50,910 nucleotides of DNA, taken from Neorhizobium vignae (lineage in GTDB: Bacteria; Pseudomonadota; Alphaproteobacteria; Rhizobiales; Rhizobiaceae). A program made the translations under genes and the position numbers. The notes under the pieces were generated by a model, which saw only the letters and a program-made list of their open reading frames with translations, did not search any database and was not told the origin of the DNA. Numbering within the stretch: the first letter of the stretch is position 1; every line of letters starts with the position of its first letter. Positions 1-7,676 of the stretch are shown here, in pieces. The DNA lies in the NCBI RefSeq assembly GCF_000732195.1, contig NZ_JNNU01000019.1:1-50910 (forward strand). Reading direction: 5' to 3'.

Positions 1-252
1 TTCGAAGGTCATCGGTTCAGCAGATGTCCTTTCGCGACTTTTCTGCAGGGCCTCAACGTCGCTGTTGGAAAGCTCGGCGTCTCGGCCAATGGCCGTCAGC
101 AAGGAACCGAGCTTTATACGTTCAGGGGGACGAACAGCGGCTTCAATAATGTCACGGATCTCGGCCTCTGTACTCCGGCCATGATGAGCCGCTCGCACCC
201 GCAGAGCACGATGTGTTTCGTCAGAAAGGTTTCGAATGGTGACTGCCGGCAT
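1..252 (-). CDS. FitA-type ribbon-helix-helix antitoxin (3' end off window)
   Basis: The reading frame starts with ATG at 252-250 and is still open at the left edge, so the gene is partial. The protein begins MPAVTIRNLSDETHRALRVR and continues with HGRSTEAEIRDIIEAA, the N-terminal ribbon-helix-helix pattern of FitA/StbC-like antitoxins (known family). The last visible residues, EPMTFE, resemble the usual end of such antitoxins, so little is probably missing. In this family the antitoxin binds its own promoter as a dimer and neutralises a PIN-domain toxin encoded just downstream, which here would lie outside the window. Two TGATATCA palindromes lie at the start codon and about 30 bp upstream and are candidate operators. 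The family call is fairly sure; the partner toxin is inferred. Confidence 0.75.
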   Translation of the reverse strand, partial: MPAVTIRNLSDETHRALRVRAAHHGRSTEAEIRDIIEAAVRPPERIKLGSLLTAIGRDAELSNSDVEALQKSRERTSAEPMTFE

Positions 253-290
253 TGATATCACCTCCATGGAAATGATGGCTTTGATATCAA
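253..290. promoter_or_regulatory. Paired TGATATCA palindromes, putative antitoxin operator
   Basis: TGATATCA occurs at 253-260, touching the antitoxin start codon, and TTGATATCAA, a perfect 10-bp palindrome, occurs at 281-290. The centres are about 29 bp apart. Paired short palindromes in front of a ribbon-helix-helix antitoxin are typical autoregulatory operators. Binding is inferred. Confidence 0.5.
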
Positions 291-443
291 GATATGAAAA
301 ATGATGCCAAACTTCAAGACGGTCATTCACGAGGAACATCCTGTCTCTTTCGATATGCCGCCTTGATGTAATTCGGTCCGACACCCGGTGGTTAAATGCT
401 TACTGCAATCCGCGAGATCCGGCTATGTGATGATTATCAAAAA

Positions 444-848
444 CTAGGTTGTCCAATCTTCCACTCGTAAGCCGGGCACGCGATCAAATTCCCGACGATT
501 ACTGGTAACCATAATCAGTCCCCGCGAGCGTGCATGTCCTGCAATCAATTGATCAAATGGAGCAATCGGAGTTCCGCTACGCGCCAATTCAGCTCGCAGT
601 TGACCGCTATGGCTTGCTGCCATTTCGTCGTAGGGCAATACCTCGAGGCGCGCTACGAAGCCCTCCACAACGGAAAGGTTCTTTTCAGGACTGGCTGACT
701 TTTCCGCTCCGTAAATCAATTCCATTAGGCAGACCGAGCTGATGCACAACTGATCATGGGAACGATTGAACGCGTCTCGCACCTGCTGCGGTCGATTTTT
801 GATCGTAAAAATGCAGATATCGGTGTCGAGCATGTACTTCAGCATCAA
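444..848 (-). CDS. vapC: VapC-type PIN-domain ribonuclease toxin
   Basis: This 134-residue protein has the PIN-domain layout: LDTDICIF near the N-terminus (D8, D10), MELIYGAEKS (E43), APFDQLIAGHA (D99) and VTSNRREFDRVPGL (N117, D122). These are the acidic residues that hold the metal in VapC endoribonucleases, and all are present, so the toxin looks catalytically intact. VapC toxins cut tRNA or rRNA when their antitoxin is lost. The start codon overlaps the stop of the upstream antitoxin by four bases, giving a translationally coupled vapBC operon on the minus strand. The pair is a self-contained stability module in a plasmid-like region. The RNA target cannot be read from the sequence. Confidence 0.88.
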   Translation of the reverse strand: MMLKYMLDTDICIFTIKNRPQQVRDAFNRSHDQLCISSVCLMELIYGAEKSASPEKNLSVVEGFVARLEVLPYDEMAASHSGQLRAELARSGTPIAPFDQLIAGHARSRGLIMVTSNRREFDRVPGLRVEDWTT

Positions 849-1075
849 AATGCCTCACGCTCCTGCAAAGCAGGTTGATCACGCTCGCTCATGAAGTCGG
901 ATGTCGCCTCCGCTCCTTCAAACCAGCTGTCCCAGATCTCACCAGCTGGTGCAATGATACGAGTGCGTCCCACCGCAACGATGTCGACACGCTTTACATC
1001 ATCAGGCAAAGCAACCGCCTTTGGCAAACGGATCGCTTGGCTACGATTGCTCTGGAATACTGCACCCTGCTCCAT
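845..1075 (-). CDS. vapB: VapB-type antitoxin (AbrB/SpoVT fold)
   Basis: I place the start at ATG 1075 because family members begin with a short swapped-hairpin segment like MEQGAVFQSNRSQAIRLPKA, which is exactly what follows. An in-frame ATG 21 bases further upstream would add a non-conserved tail. The N-terminal AbrB/SpoVT-type strand binds DNA, and the acidic C-terminus (SERDQPALQEREAF) is the usual toxin-wrapping part. The gene overlaps vapC by four bases. VapB would neutralise VapC and, with it, repress their shared promoter. An inverted repeat lies upstream at 1110-1160. Confidence 0.82.
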   Translation of the reverse strand: MEQGAVFQSNRSQAIRLPKAVALPDDVKRVDIVAVGRTRIIAPAGEIWDSWFEGAEATSDFMSERDQPALQEREAF

Positions 1076-1109
1076 CTGCACGTCTCCGGGTTGCATTGAT
1101 TACGACGTA

Positions 1110-1160
1110 ACCTAAATAGCCTTCTTGATGGGATATGTCAATGGGATATACAATTTAGGT
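1110..1160. promoter_or_regulatory. Inverted repeat upstream of vapBC
   Basis: The arms ACCTAAAT (1110-1117) and ATTTAGGT (1153-1160) are perfect 8-bp inverted repeats. Between them ATGGGATAT is repeated directly at 1128-1136 and 1141-1149. They lie 35-85 bp upstream of the vapB start, which suits an autoregulatory operator or promoter. Function is inferred. Confidence 0.4.
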
Positions 1161-1440
1161 CTGCTACACATGCGATCCATGCCGAACCAGTCGCCTTCGC
1201 ATTGAAGGGATTAGAACCAGCGACCCCGTTGCGAACTGCGCCAGGGCATTAGGAGTTTCCGCAGCCCACATCGAATTGGCCGGCGGCGGGTAACCGATTG
1301 TGAACGTAGCCATTCTGCCCTCTCCCTATTTCTTCTATTAGGAAGAAATATTGTGGCGGCCAGATTCTCGAGATTTCCGTATATGTCGAACAACGCGCCA
1401 CATCGTCATCATCACGTTCCGCGCATGGTGCAACGAAACT

Positions 1441-1638
1441 TCACTTCTCGGCCTCCTCCCGCTGGTCTTAGGACTGAACATCGACCTGATCTCTCGGCAG
1501 ATCCAATATGGCGCACCCTCAACACAGTACTGGATTGAGCTATCAACGACGGTGGCGGGAGGTCTTGCCTTCGCGACGGCAATGACACCGATCTTGACAC
1601 CCTGCATGCTGCTCCTGGGTCACCAAGCATCGCAAAAT
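1441..1638 (+). pseudogene. RND efflux pump C-terminal remnant
   Basis: In one frame this stretch encodes LLGLLPLVLGLNIDLISRQ followed by IQYGAPSTQYWIELSTTV and a TPCMLLLG ending. I recognise this as the segment just before the C-terminus of RND-family (AcrB/CzcA-type) inner-membrane pumps, which runs close to LGLLPLVLGLNIDF and PSTQWW in intact members. Full pumps are over 1,000 residues, and only about 65 are left here. Nothing upstream in any frame continues the protein, so it is a deletion remnant, not a gene. The rest of 1100-2000 shows no gene I can support. Confidence 0.65.
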
Positions 1639-2002
1639 ACTGTCCTCAATTCCGTCAGGCAGGCTGTCAAAGGCAGCAGATGACCCACCCTTGGGAATGA
1701 AACGGGACGCGACAGATGCTGACGGTAATGCCGGCCTCCAAGAGTCCGAGTTCCGAACCGGTCGGAAGCCAATAGGGCTTTCCCGAGAAGACATGAGCGA
1801 CGGCGGCTGGGCCGTTTGCTGGTCTGCCGTGACACCGCAAAGTCTGATCGTCCGTGGCTCTTGTAAGTTCACCGCAGCCTGTCCGGCTGTTTATTTGGGA
1901 GACCGCACAGTCCCGATTCTATTGCTAAGCCTAACCAGAAATCCGATGCTTCCGGTGCTCCCCTCCATAGAAAGACTCGCGATCAGCGTCGGTCCATGAT
2001 AA
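1639..2002. other. Gene-free stretch between RND remnant and mazEF
   Basis: Open frames exist on both strands but none resembles a protein family I know, and none has a convincing ribosome-binding site. It is best read as decayed DNA between two modules. Confidence 0.5.
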
Positions 2003-2014
2003 GTTACATGTAAC
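2003..2014. promoter_or_regulatory. GTTACATGTAAC palindrome, putative mazEF operator
   Basis: A perfect 12-bp palindrome ends 20 bp before the mazE start codon. MazE-MazF complexes repress their own promoter through palindromes at this position, so this is a candidate operator. It is inferred from position and symmetry. Confidence 0.5.
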
Positions 2015-2034
2015 CCGTCATGATGGAGTCCGCC

Positions 2035-2274
2035 ATGCCCTCTGTTTCCAATCCCAAGCCGTCCCGCGTGAAGGTGAGCGAGCATCGTGCACGTCTGCGT
2101 GCGCAAGGCCTGCGCCCAATCCAGATCTGGGTGCCCGACGTTCGTGCACCGTCATTCAAGACGGAAGCGCATCGGCAGTCGCTCGCCGTGGCGACCAGTA
2201 ATCATGCCCTTAGCGATCAGGCGTTCATCGATGCGGTGTCCGACATCAATTTCGAAATTGGCGACGACGCGTGA
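2035..2274 (+). CDS. mazE: MazE-type antitoxin (DUF3018 family)
   Basis: The start is set at ATG 2035, preceded by GGAG six bases upstream. Two ATGs at 2020 and 2023 are possible but leave no good spacing. The 79-residue product contains VKVSEHRARLRAQGLRPIQI and WVPDVRAP, which match the DUF3018 antitoxins that precede MazF toxins in proteobacteria (family knowledge). The C-terminus (FIDAVSDINFEIGDDA) is acidic, as expected for the toxin-blocking tail. The stop overlaps the toxin GTG start in a GTGA, giving tight translational coupling. Confidence 0.82.
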   Translation: MPSVSNPKPSRVKVSEHRARLRAQGLRPIQIWVPDVRAPSFKTEAHRQSLAVATSNHALSDQAFIDAVSDINFEIGDDA

Positions 2275-2618
2275 GACGCGGTGACATCTGGACTGTTTCC
2301 GGTGGCAAGGACTATGCGGGCAAGCCACGCCCCGTTGTCGTCGTGCAGGACGAGGCATTCGACGCCACGGATTCCATCACCATCTGCGCCTTCACCACGG
2401 ATGAGACCGACGCGCCGCTGTTTCGTCTTCCTGTGGAGCCCAACGAGCGCAATGGCCTGCATTTGCCGTGCCGGTTGATGGTAGACAAGATCACGACTGT
2501 TCCAAAATCCAAGGTCGGCATAAGGGTTGGGCGGCTCGACGACGAGGATATCGTGCGGCTCAATCAGGCGGTTCTTGTCTTTCTCGGTCTGGCAGGTTCA
2601 CCCAAGGCAAAAACGTAG
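2271..2618 (+). CDS. mazF: MazF/PemK-type endoribonuclease toxin
   Basis: The 115-residue protein starts with GTG inside the GTGA overlap with the antitoxin. It opens with RRGDIWTVSGGKDYAGKPRP, the N-terminal MazF signature that includes the conserved basic residues of the active loop. PVVVVQDEAF and a later DKITTVPKSK are also family-typical. Length and motifs are complete, so the toxin should be active as a sequence-specific mRNA interferase held in check by the upstream antitoxin. Cleavage specificity cannot be predicted by eye. It is the second complete toxin-antitoxin locus within 1.8 kb. Confidence 0.88.
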   Translation: MRRGDIWTVSGGKDYAGKPRPVVVVQDEAFDATDSITICAFTTDETDAPLFRLPVEPNERNGLHLPCRLMVDKITTVPKSKVGIRVGRLDDEDIVRLNQAVLVFLGLAGSPKAKT

Positions 2619-2739
2619 CAGGCGAAGATTTTCGCCGTCCTCCGACGCTTTGCGACACCCTGCGAGTGGCCGTGATTTCCAGCTTTTCCTCGCCTTGTCT
2701 CTGGTTCTTACATGGTCCTTCCATCCGGGAAAGGCAGGT

Positions 2740-2828
2740 CGAAGCTTCGGCCAACAACCTAGGAGACGCCTTGAATTGGCGATTGGCCGTAAACGGCATC
2801 CAGAAATTGTCGAGCACGGGCAGCGTTG
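2740..2828 (-). pseudogene. N-terminal scrap of omega-amino acid:pyruvate aminotransferase
   Basis: On the minus strand the frame reads LDNFWMPFTANRQFKASPRL, the very conserved N-terminus of class III omega-amino acid:pyruvate aminotransferases (FWMPFTANRQFK is diagnostic). A frameshift just beyond would give LPFPDGRTM before a stop, echoing the DGR of the next conserved strand. Only about 30 of roughly 440 residues remain. The fragment is fused, out of frame, to the end of an aldehyde dehydrogenase remnant that lies upstream on the same strand, so a deletion has joined two formerly separate genes. Confidence 0.7.
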
Positions 2829-3592
2829 CACACCTTATCGTATTGGTCTTTTGAAACCAGTGGGCCGAGCTTGACGCCGGGCACTTTGCCCGAACCGATC
2901 TTTATCAACTCCGTAGCGATCCGCAGACGTTCGAGAAGTGGGCCGAAGATCCTGCGCTGTACCAAGACACGCGAGGTTGCTGAGCAGACTTCGCCCTTAT
3001 TCCAAAAGATGCCGAACAGGATCCATTCGACTGCCTTGTCGATGTCGCAGTCGTCGAAGATAACGAACGGCGACTTGCCGCCAAGTTCGAGGGAGACTGT
3101 ACGAATGCCGGCGCTGGCAGCCTGCATGATCTTGCGACCGGTCGCGACGGAGCCCGTGAACGCCACCTTATCGACCAGAGGATGGTCGGCTAGCGGCTGG
3201 CCTGCCTCGAGACCGGTTCCGGTGGCGAGATTGAAGACGCCGCGGGGGATCCCGGCTGCATGGATGACCTCGGCCAGCGCCTCGCAGGAGAGCGAGTAAA
3301 CCTCGGACGGCTTCAGCACGATGGTGCATCCGGCGGCTCGTGCCGGCGCCACCTTCCAGGCCGCCATCAGCAGCGGGAAGTTCCATGGCGTGATAGCACC
3401 GACGACGCCCAGTGGCTCGCGTGAGATCTTGGACAGGAAACGGGGGTCGCCAACATCGATCTGTTCCGGCAGACGCTCGGCGTTCTCTTCGGCAAGATCG
3501 GCGTAGTAATCGAAGCAGAAGGCAGCATCGGCTACGTCCCATTCCGCTTCGGAAACGGGCTTGCCATTGTCGCGAACCTTCACCAACGTGAA
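2826..3592 (-). pseudogene. Aldehyde dehydrogenase remnant (betaine-aldehyde type), both ends lost
   Basis: About 245 residues of a class I aldehyde dehydrogenase remain. Visible are VGAITPWNFPLLMAAWKVAP (cofactor-site Asn), VLKPSEVYSL, FTGSVATGRKIM, LELGGKSPFVIFDD with the general base, and NKGEVCSATSRVLV with the catalytic cysteine. The remnant begins near what is residue 95 of the family (DNGKPVSEAEWD) and stops after GPLVSKDQYDKV, so roughly 95 N-terminal and 150 C-terminal residues are missing. It would not fold as an active enzyme. The downstream end runs straight into the transaminase scrap, marking a deletion joint near 2826. Substrate class is inferred only from overall similarity to betaine-aldehyde dehydrogenases. 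Confidence 0.82.
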
Positions 3593-3665
3593 TATAGCCT
3601 GATTAACGTCGATGCAGGAAAGGCTTGAGCTGACCGATAGGGGATCGGCCGCCGGCGTCGCGCGT

Positions 3666-4148
3666 TCACCTCAGCCGGCTCAGGTCCACAGCCCGATTGC
3701 GAATGATGGCCTCCATGGCGAAAAATCCGGTCACGGTCGCCAGGTCGAAATTGGTGATGAGCTTTTGATAGAAGGCGTCGTAGCCGGAAATTCCGCGGGT
3801 GACGACCTTGATCAGATAATCCCAGTCTCCCCCTATTCGATAAAAATCGATGACTTCCGGCAGCCGGTCGACATGCTTGCGGAAATCCTCTGACCATTCC
3901 TTGGAATGGTGCCGGGTCCGGATCATCACGATGACCGTCAGATCAAAGCCCAGCATCTCGAGATCGACCTCGGCGCGTGAAGCGCCCACCACGCCGCTTG
4001 ACTGGAGCCGCTGGAGCCGGCGCCAGCAGGCATTTTGCGAAAGCCCCACCTGTTCGGCCAGATCACGTTGCGAGAGTGCGGCGTTGCGCTGAAGGCAGGT
4101 CAGGATTTTTAGATCTATATGATCAATATTTACAGTTTTATCGATCAT
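3666..4148 (-). CDS. Lrp/AsnC-family transcriptional regulator
   Basis: The 160-residue protein has an N-terminal winged helix (IDLKILTCLQRNAALSQRDL, then VGLSQNACWRRLQRLQSSGV) and a C-terminal RAM/AsnC ligand domain (FDLTVIVMIR, then IGGDWDYLIKVVTRGISGYD), the full Lrp architecture. Such proteins form octamers and respond to an amino acid. It is divergent from the desulfurase-like gene at 4247 with a 98-bp spacer holding a 9-bp inverted repeat, so it most likely controls that operon and itself. Given the neighbours, cysteine or a related sulfur amino acid is a reasonable inducer, but this is inference; an alternative is that it once served the broken transaminase/dehydrogenase genes downstream. 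Confidence 0.88.
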   Translation of the reverse strand: MIDKTVNIDHIDLKILTCLQRNAALSQRDLAEQVGLSQNACWRRLQRLQSSGVVGASRAEVDLEMLGFDLTVIVMIRTRHHSKEWSEDFRKHVDRLPEVIDFYRIGGDWDYLIKVVTRGISGYDAFYQKLITNFDLATVTGFFAMEAIIRNRAVDLSRLR

Positions 4149-4170
4149 GTGACCCGCATTTCCGCTTGAT

Positions 4171-4198
4171 GTCTGAAAAATAGGTGAAGTTTTCAGAC
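4171..4198. promoter_or_regulatory. Inverted repeat in the Lrp/desulfurase divergent spacer
   Basis: GTCTGAAAA (4171-4179) and TTTTCAGAC (4190-4198) form perfect 9-bp arms around a 10-bp centre. The repeat is 23 bp upstream of the Lrp gene start and about 50 bp upstream of the desulfurase-like gene. Size and position fit an Lrp-type operator. Binding is inferred. Confidence 0.55.
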
Positions 4199-4246
4199 CG
4201 TGATCGAGATTAGAATCTCTGTCAATTGCTGTCTGGAGAACTGACG

Positions 4247-5746
4247 ATGCGCGAACAGGCCGATCTTAATCCATCAAAGGAACTCGTCACCGTTCTTGGC
4301 AAATTCAAAACCAGCCTCGAAGTCGCCGATCCGATCACCACGCTGAAAGACGGATTGATCGGTTCAAAGGCGAAAGTCGACGGGCCGTTCGGATTGAAGG
4401 ATCTCGTTTATGCCGACTACGTCGCCTCGGGGCGGGCGCTCAGGCAGGTCGAACAGTTTGTTCTCGATGAGGTCCTGCCCTATTACGCCAACAGCCATAC
4501 GGAGGCTTCCTATTGCGGGGGCATGATGACCCGTCTGCGGCGTGAAGCGCGGTCGGTCATCAAGGAATGCTGCGGAGCAGACAGCCGGCATGCCGCCATT
4601 TTTGCGGGATCCGGCGCGACTGCTGGCCTCAATCGGCTCGTCAACCTGCTGGGCGTCACCGATGCGATCGCTTCCGGCCGGCGGGTTTGCGTGATCGTCG
4701 GACCCTACGAGCATCACTCGAACATCCTGCCCTGGCGCGAGAGCGGCGCAGAGATCGTCGAGATCCCAGAAGGCAGCCGCGGCGGCCCGGATCTTGTCCT
4801 TCTTGGCGAGGCTCTTCAGGGCACCGGGGCCGACCTGACAATCTGCTCGTTTTCGGCCGCGTCGAACATAACCGGCATCTCGACCGACGTCGCCGCCGTC
4901 ACCACGCTTGCAAAGCAGGCAGGTGCAAAAATCGTCTGGGACTATGCCGGCGCCGGGCCTTACATGCCGATCTCGATGACGCCGGAGCAAGGCGCCGAGA
5001 TCGACGCGATCGTGGTTTCGCCGCACAAGTTCCTCGGCGGCCCTGGCGCCTCCGGCGTGCTGATCGTGCGGCACGATGCCGTCGTCACCAACAAGCCGTC
5101 CTGGCCGGGCGGCGGCACCGTCAAATTCGTGTCGCCTACCTGCCACGATTACAGCGACAGCCTGGAAGCCCGTGAAGAAGCCGGAACGCCCAATGTCGTC
5201 GGCGACATTCGTGCGGCACTTGTCTTCCTCGTCAAACATGCGATCGGTCTGGAGGAAATCCGGCGGCTGAACGACCTCTTCACGCAAACGGCGCTCGCCG
5301 CCTGGCAGGACGTACCGCAGATCGAGCTTCTGGGCTCCCCCTCGATGGCGCGCCTGCCGATATTCTCGTTTCGCATCAGAGACGGCAAGGGTGGCTACGT
5401 TCATCAGCAATTGGTCACCCGCATGCTCAGCGACCGGTTCGGCATTCAGGCCCGCGGGGGCTGCGCCTGCGCAGGCCCGTATGTCCACCGGCTGCTGTCG
5501 ATCGATCCCGAGACGTCGGAGCGGATCAGGCAGGCGATCCTGAACGGCAACGAGATCGAGAAACCGGGCTTTACGCGGCTCAATCTGAGCGTTCTTCTTT
5601 CGGACGAGACCGTCCAGTTCATCCTTCAATCTGTGGCTCAACTGGCGCAGGATGCAGCTTCCTATACCGAGTTCTATACATTCGATCCCGCACGGGCGAT
5701 CTTTTCTCCGCGTGCACCGAACTTTCGGGAGGCCAGTTATGCATAG
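4247..5746 (+). CDS. Class V aminotransferase / cysteine desulfurase-like PLP enzyme
   Basis: The start is ATG 4247 with GGAGA eight bases upstream; an in-frame TTG at 4226 is less likely. The 499-residue protein shows the class V fold-type I layout: YADYVASGRALRQVE near the N-terminus, HTEASYCGG, the PYEHHSNILPWRESGAEIVE segment that contacts PLP, IVWDYAGAGPY with the cofactor Asp, and SPHKFLGGPG with the Schiff-base lysine (K261). Near the C-terminus RGGCACAGPYVH carries two cysteines (C406, C408) where desulfurases have their sulfur-accepting Cys loop. It probably takes sulfur from cysteine or a related thiol. The stop overlaps the start of the metallo-hydrolase gene by eight bases, so the two are co-translated. 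It is larger than NifS/SufS (about 400 residues), and the exact substrate is unknown. Confidence 0.82.
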   Translation: MREQADLNPSKELVTVLGKFKTSLEVADPITTLKDGLIGSKAKVDGPFGLKDLVYADYVASGRALRQVEQFVLDEVLPYYANSHTEASYCGGMMTRLRREARSVIKECCGADSRHAAIFAGSGATAGLNRLVNLLGVTDAIASGRRVCVIVGPYEHHSNILPWRESGAEIVEIPEGSRGGPDLVLLGEALQGTGADLTICSFSAASNITGISTDVAAVTTLAKQAGAKIVWDYAGAGPYMPISMTPEQGAEIDAIVVSPHKFLGGPGASGVLIVRHDAVVTNKPSWPGGGTVKFVSPTCHDYSDSLEAREEAGTPNVVGDIRAALVFLVKHAIGLEEIRRLNDLFTQTALAAWQDVPQIELLGSPSMARLPIFSFRIRDGKGGYVHQQLVTRMLSDRFGIQARGGCACAGPYVHRLLSIDPETSERIRQAILNGNEIEKPGFTRLNLSVLLSDETVQFILQSVAQLAQDAASYTEFYTFDPARAIFSPRAPNFREASYA

Positions 5747-6617
5747 ACCTGACGTCGCTGCATTCTTCGATCCGCGTACCTTTTCGATCCAGTACGTGGT
5801 GAGCGACCCGCAAACCAAGGCGTGCGCCATCATTGATCCGGTCCTCGACTTCGATGAGAAGTCGGGTTCGACGGCGACCCATAACGCGGATGCCCTGCTG
5901 GAGCATATCCGCCAGCACGACCTGCGCCTGCAATGGATCCTCGACACTCATCCCCATGCCGACCACTTCTCGGCGGCCGCCTACCTGAAAGGCGTGACCG
6001 GCGCGCCGATCGCGATCGGCGCTCACGTGATCGACGTCCAGAAAATCTGGGCGCAGATCTACAACTGGCCGGACCTGCCTGTCGATGGCAGCCAATGGGA
6101 CCGCCTGTTCGCCGATGGAGAAACGTTCTTCATCGGCGACATCAAGGTCGACGTCATCCATTCGCCCGGCCATACGCTTGCCTCGATCACCTATGTCGCC
6201 GGAGACGCCGCATTTGTACATGACACGCTGTTCATGCCGGACAGCGGAACGGCCCGCGCCGATTTCCCTGGCGGCAGCGCAAGCGCTCTGTGGTCGAGCA
6301 TTCAGGCTATCCTGGCGCTGCCCGGGGATACCCGGGTTTTTGTCGGACACGACTACCAGCCGGGCGGCCGGCAGCCGCAGTGGCAAAGCACCGTGGAGCG
6401 TCAGAGAACGGAAAACATCCATCTCAGGCAGTCTCCCGGCAGGGACGAGTTCGTCGCCCTTCGCGAAAAGCGCGATCGCACCCTGCCGATGCCGAAACTG
6501 ATCCTGCACGCGCTGCAGATCAACATCAATGGCGGCCGGCTCCCGAAGCCGGAAGCCAACGGCATGCGATACCTGAAGCTGCCCATCGGCGCGTTTGAAG
6601 GTTGCGCCTGGTCCTGA
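5739..6617 (+). CDS. Metallo-beta-lactamase-fold hydrolase, persulfide dioxygenase-like
   Basis: The start ATG 5739 lies inside the end of the upstream gene and has GGGAGG seven bases before it. The 292-residue product carries the metal-binding signature THPHADHF (HxHxDH), then HSPGHTLASITY, HDTLFMPDSGTARADFPGG and VFVGHDYQPGG. The DSGTARADFPGG stretch is characteristic of the ETHE1/SdoA/Blh branch, which uses iron to oxidise glutathione persulfide to sulfite (family knowledge). Paired with a desulfurase-like enzyme that would make persulfide sulfur, it suggests a small cytoplasmic sulfur-disposal route. Glutathione specificity is not provable here. A weak terminator-like hairpin follows at 6674-6695. 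Confidence 0.83.
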   Translation: MHRPDVAAFFDPRTFSIQYVVSDPQTKACAIIDPVLDFDEKSGSTATHNADALLEHIRQHDLRLQWILDTHPHADHFSAAAYLKGVTGAPIAIGAHVIDVQKIWAQIYNWPDLPVDGSQWDRLFADGETFFIGDIKVDVIHSPGHTLASITYVAGDAAFVHDTLFMPDSGTARADFPGGSASALWSSIQAILALPGDTRVFVGHDYQPGGRQPQWQSTVERQRTENIHLRQSPGRDEFVALREKRDRTLPMPKLILHALQININGGRLPKPEANGMRYLKLPIGAFEGCAWS

Positions 6618-6673
6618 GCGCCGAACGATCCGCCTGATTGCCAGTAGTGCTGGTCAGCACCGGTTCAGGTCGG

Positions 6674-6695
6674 AAGACCGCAAGAGTGCGGTTTT
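6674..6695 (+). terminator. Rho-independent terminator-like hairpin after the MBL gene
   Basis: ACCGCA (6677-6682) pairs with TGCGGT (6687-6692) across a 4-base loop and runs into a short T run. A few more A-T pairs extend the stem outward. It lies about 60 bp after the stop codon at 6617, a fitting place for the end of the desulfurase operon. The T tract is short, so efficiency is uncertain. Confidence 0.5.
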
Positions 6696-7676
6696 GGGCG
6701 AGATAAACGGGACAAACCGCACGATGTGTCGACTGAAAAATTAGGGTTTTGGGAGGCTCCGCCGCCTCCGCCGAGGGGAGACCGCAGGCCGTCGATGCGT
6801 TTGGATCCGATCTCATCCTGGAAAGGGACTATGCGGATGAAATTTCGATTCGTCGAACTATCGCTTACCCTGATGTCATCACGATTTGTGGCAGCTCAAC
6901 CTTGATCGTCGCAAGCGAGTTTAACCACGCCTCCCCTGCCCGCCACCGTAAAAAATGAGCCGGAAAATCCTGCGGCATCCAGGAATCCGCACGCGGCGAT
7001 AGCGGACTTAAAGACTTGGCGACGTTTCCTTCCGGCGCTTCACCCATGCGAGCACCGACGCGGTCGCGTGCCCGTGAAGGCTGCCATCCTTGGAAAGAGA
7101 GCCGTCCCTCGACGACCAAAATGGTGTTTTCTGACCTCCGTTTGCAGATCGGGCCCGCTGCTTGAAATCACCCCTTCTCATCTCGTCCATGGCGCCATCG
7201 GGAAAGCAGGCCCGGCCCAGCGATAGCCGCTCGATCGCTGTCGGACGCGGACCCTCTCATCGCCAAAACCCTCCCGCTCCAACCGGCAAATGGCCGGCGC
7301 CCTTTGGCGATTCGCTCGAAGAGCCCACGGGCCGGTGGAACCGCGTCGGCGCGCCGCTGACGTGTTCGTGGCCTCATGTCGGATCTGCATTTCCTCTAGA
7401 GATAACGGCGTGCGGTCTCTACGTCACCCCCACCACCGGCCTGCCACGGGGCATTTTCAGCCCCAGGCCGTTGCGCCCATATCAGCGCTCATCGCCTCCT
7501 CCCGGATTATCGACGGGATCTTCCGGTTGCCGAACAGGGTCTTGAGGGGTTCCCTGGATCCGCCTCGTGAAGCCGCGCGCCTTGTGCTGGTCGCACATCC
7601 AAAAGCATGGGATAATTTCTCAGTTGTCCGCGGACTACCAGTGGCAAGGATGGCGCCCTTCGAGCCCCTGACCTCA
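6696..7676. other. Gene-poor decayed stretch before the IS remnant
   Basis: Several open frames cross this stretch on both strands but none resembles a known protein and none has good initiation signals. The only structured element I see is the parS-like 16-mer at 7623-7638. The composition looks like degraded coding DNA. Confidence 0.45.
7623..7638. promoter_or_regulatory. parS-like 16-mer (one mismatch)
   Basis: The site reads GTTGTCCGCGGACTAC. The repABC centromere consensus I know is GTT, four bases, GC, four bases, AAC; this site matches except that the last triplet is TAC. The same GTCCGCGGAC core recurs at 8774-8789 and inside repB at 10937-10952, so a RepB binding role is likely. It lies about 1.4 kb upstream of repA. 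Confidence 0.5.

Noticed and set aside
4364..5947. A 527-codon open frame opposite the desulfurase-like gene
   Set aside because: Shadow frame. The plus strand carries the PLP lysine and cofactor motifs.
7227..7320. A 16-mer shared with repA (GCAAATGGCCGGCGCC at about 7287 and 9227), suggesting a repA remnant
   Set aside because: Translations around the two copies do not align beyond this GC-rich word, so chance or a very short conversion is as likely.
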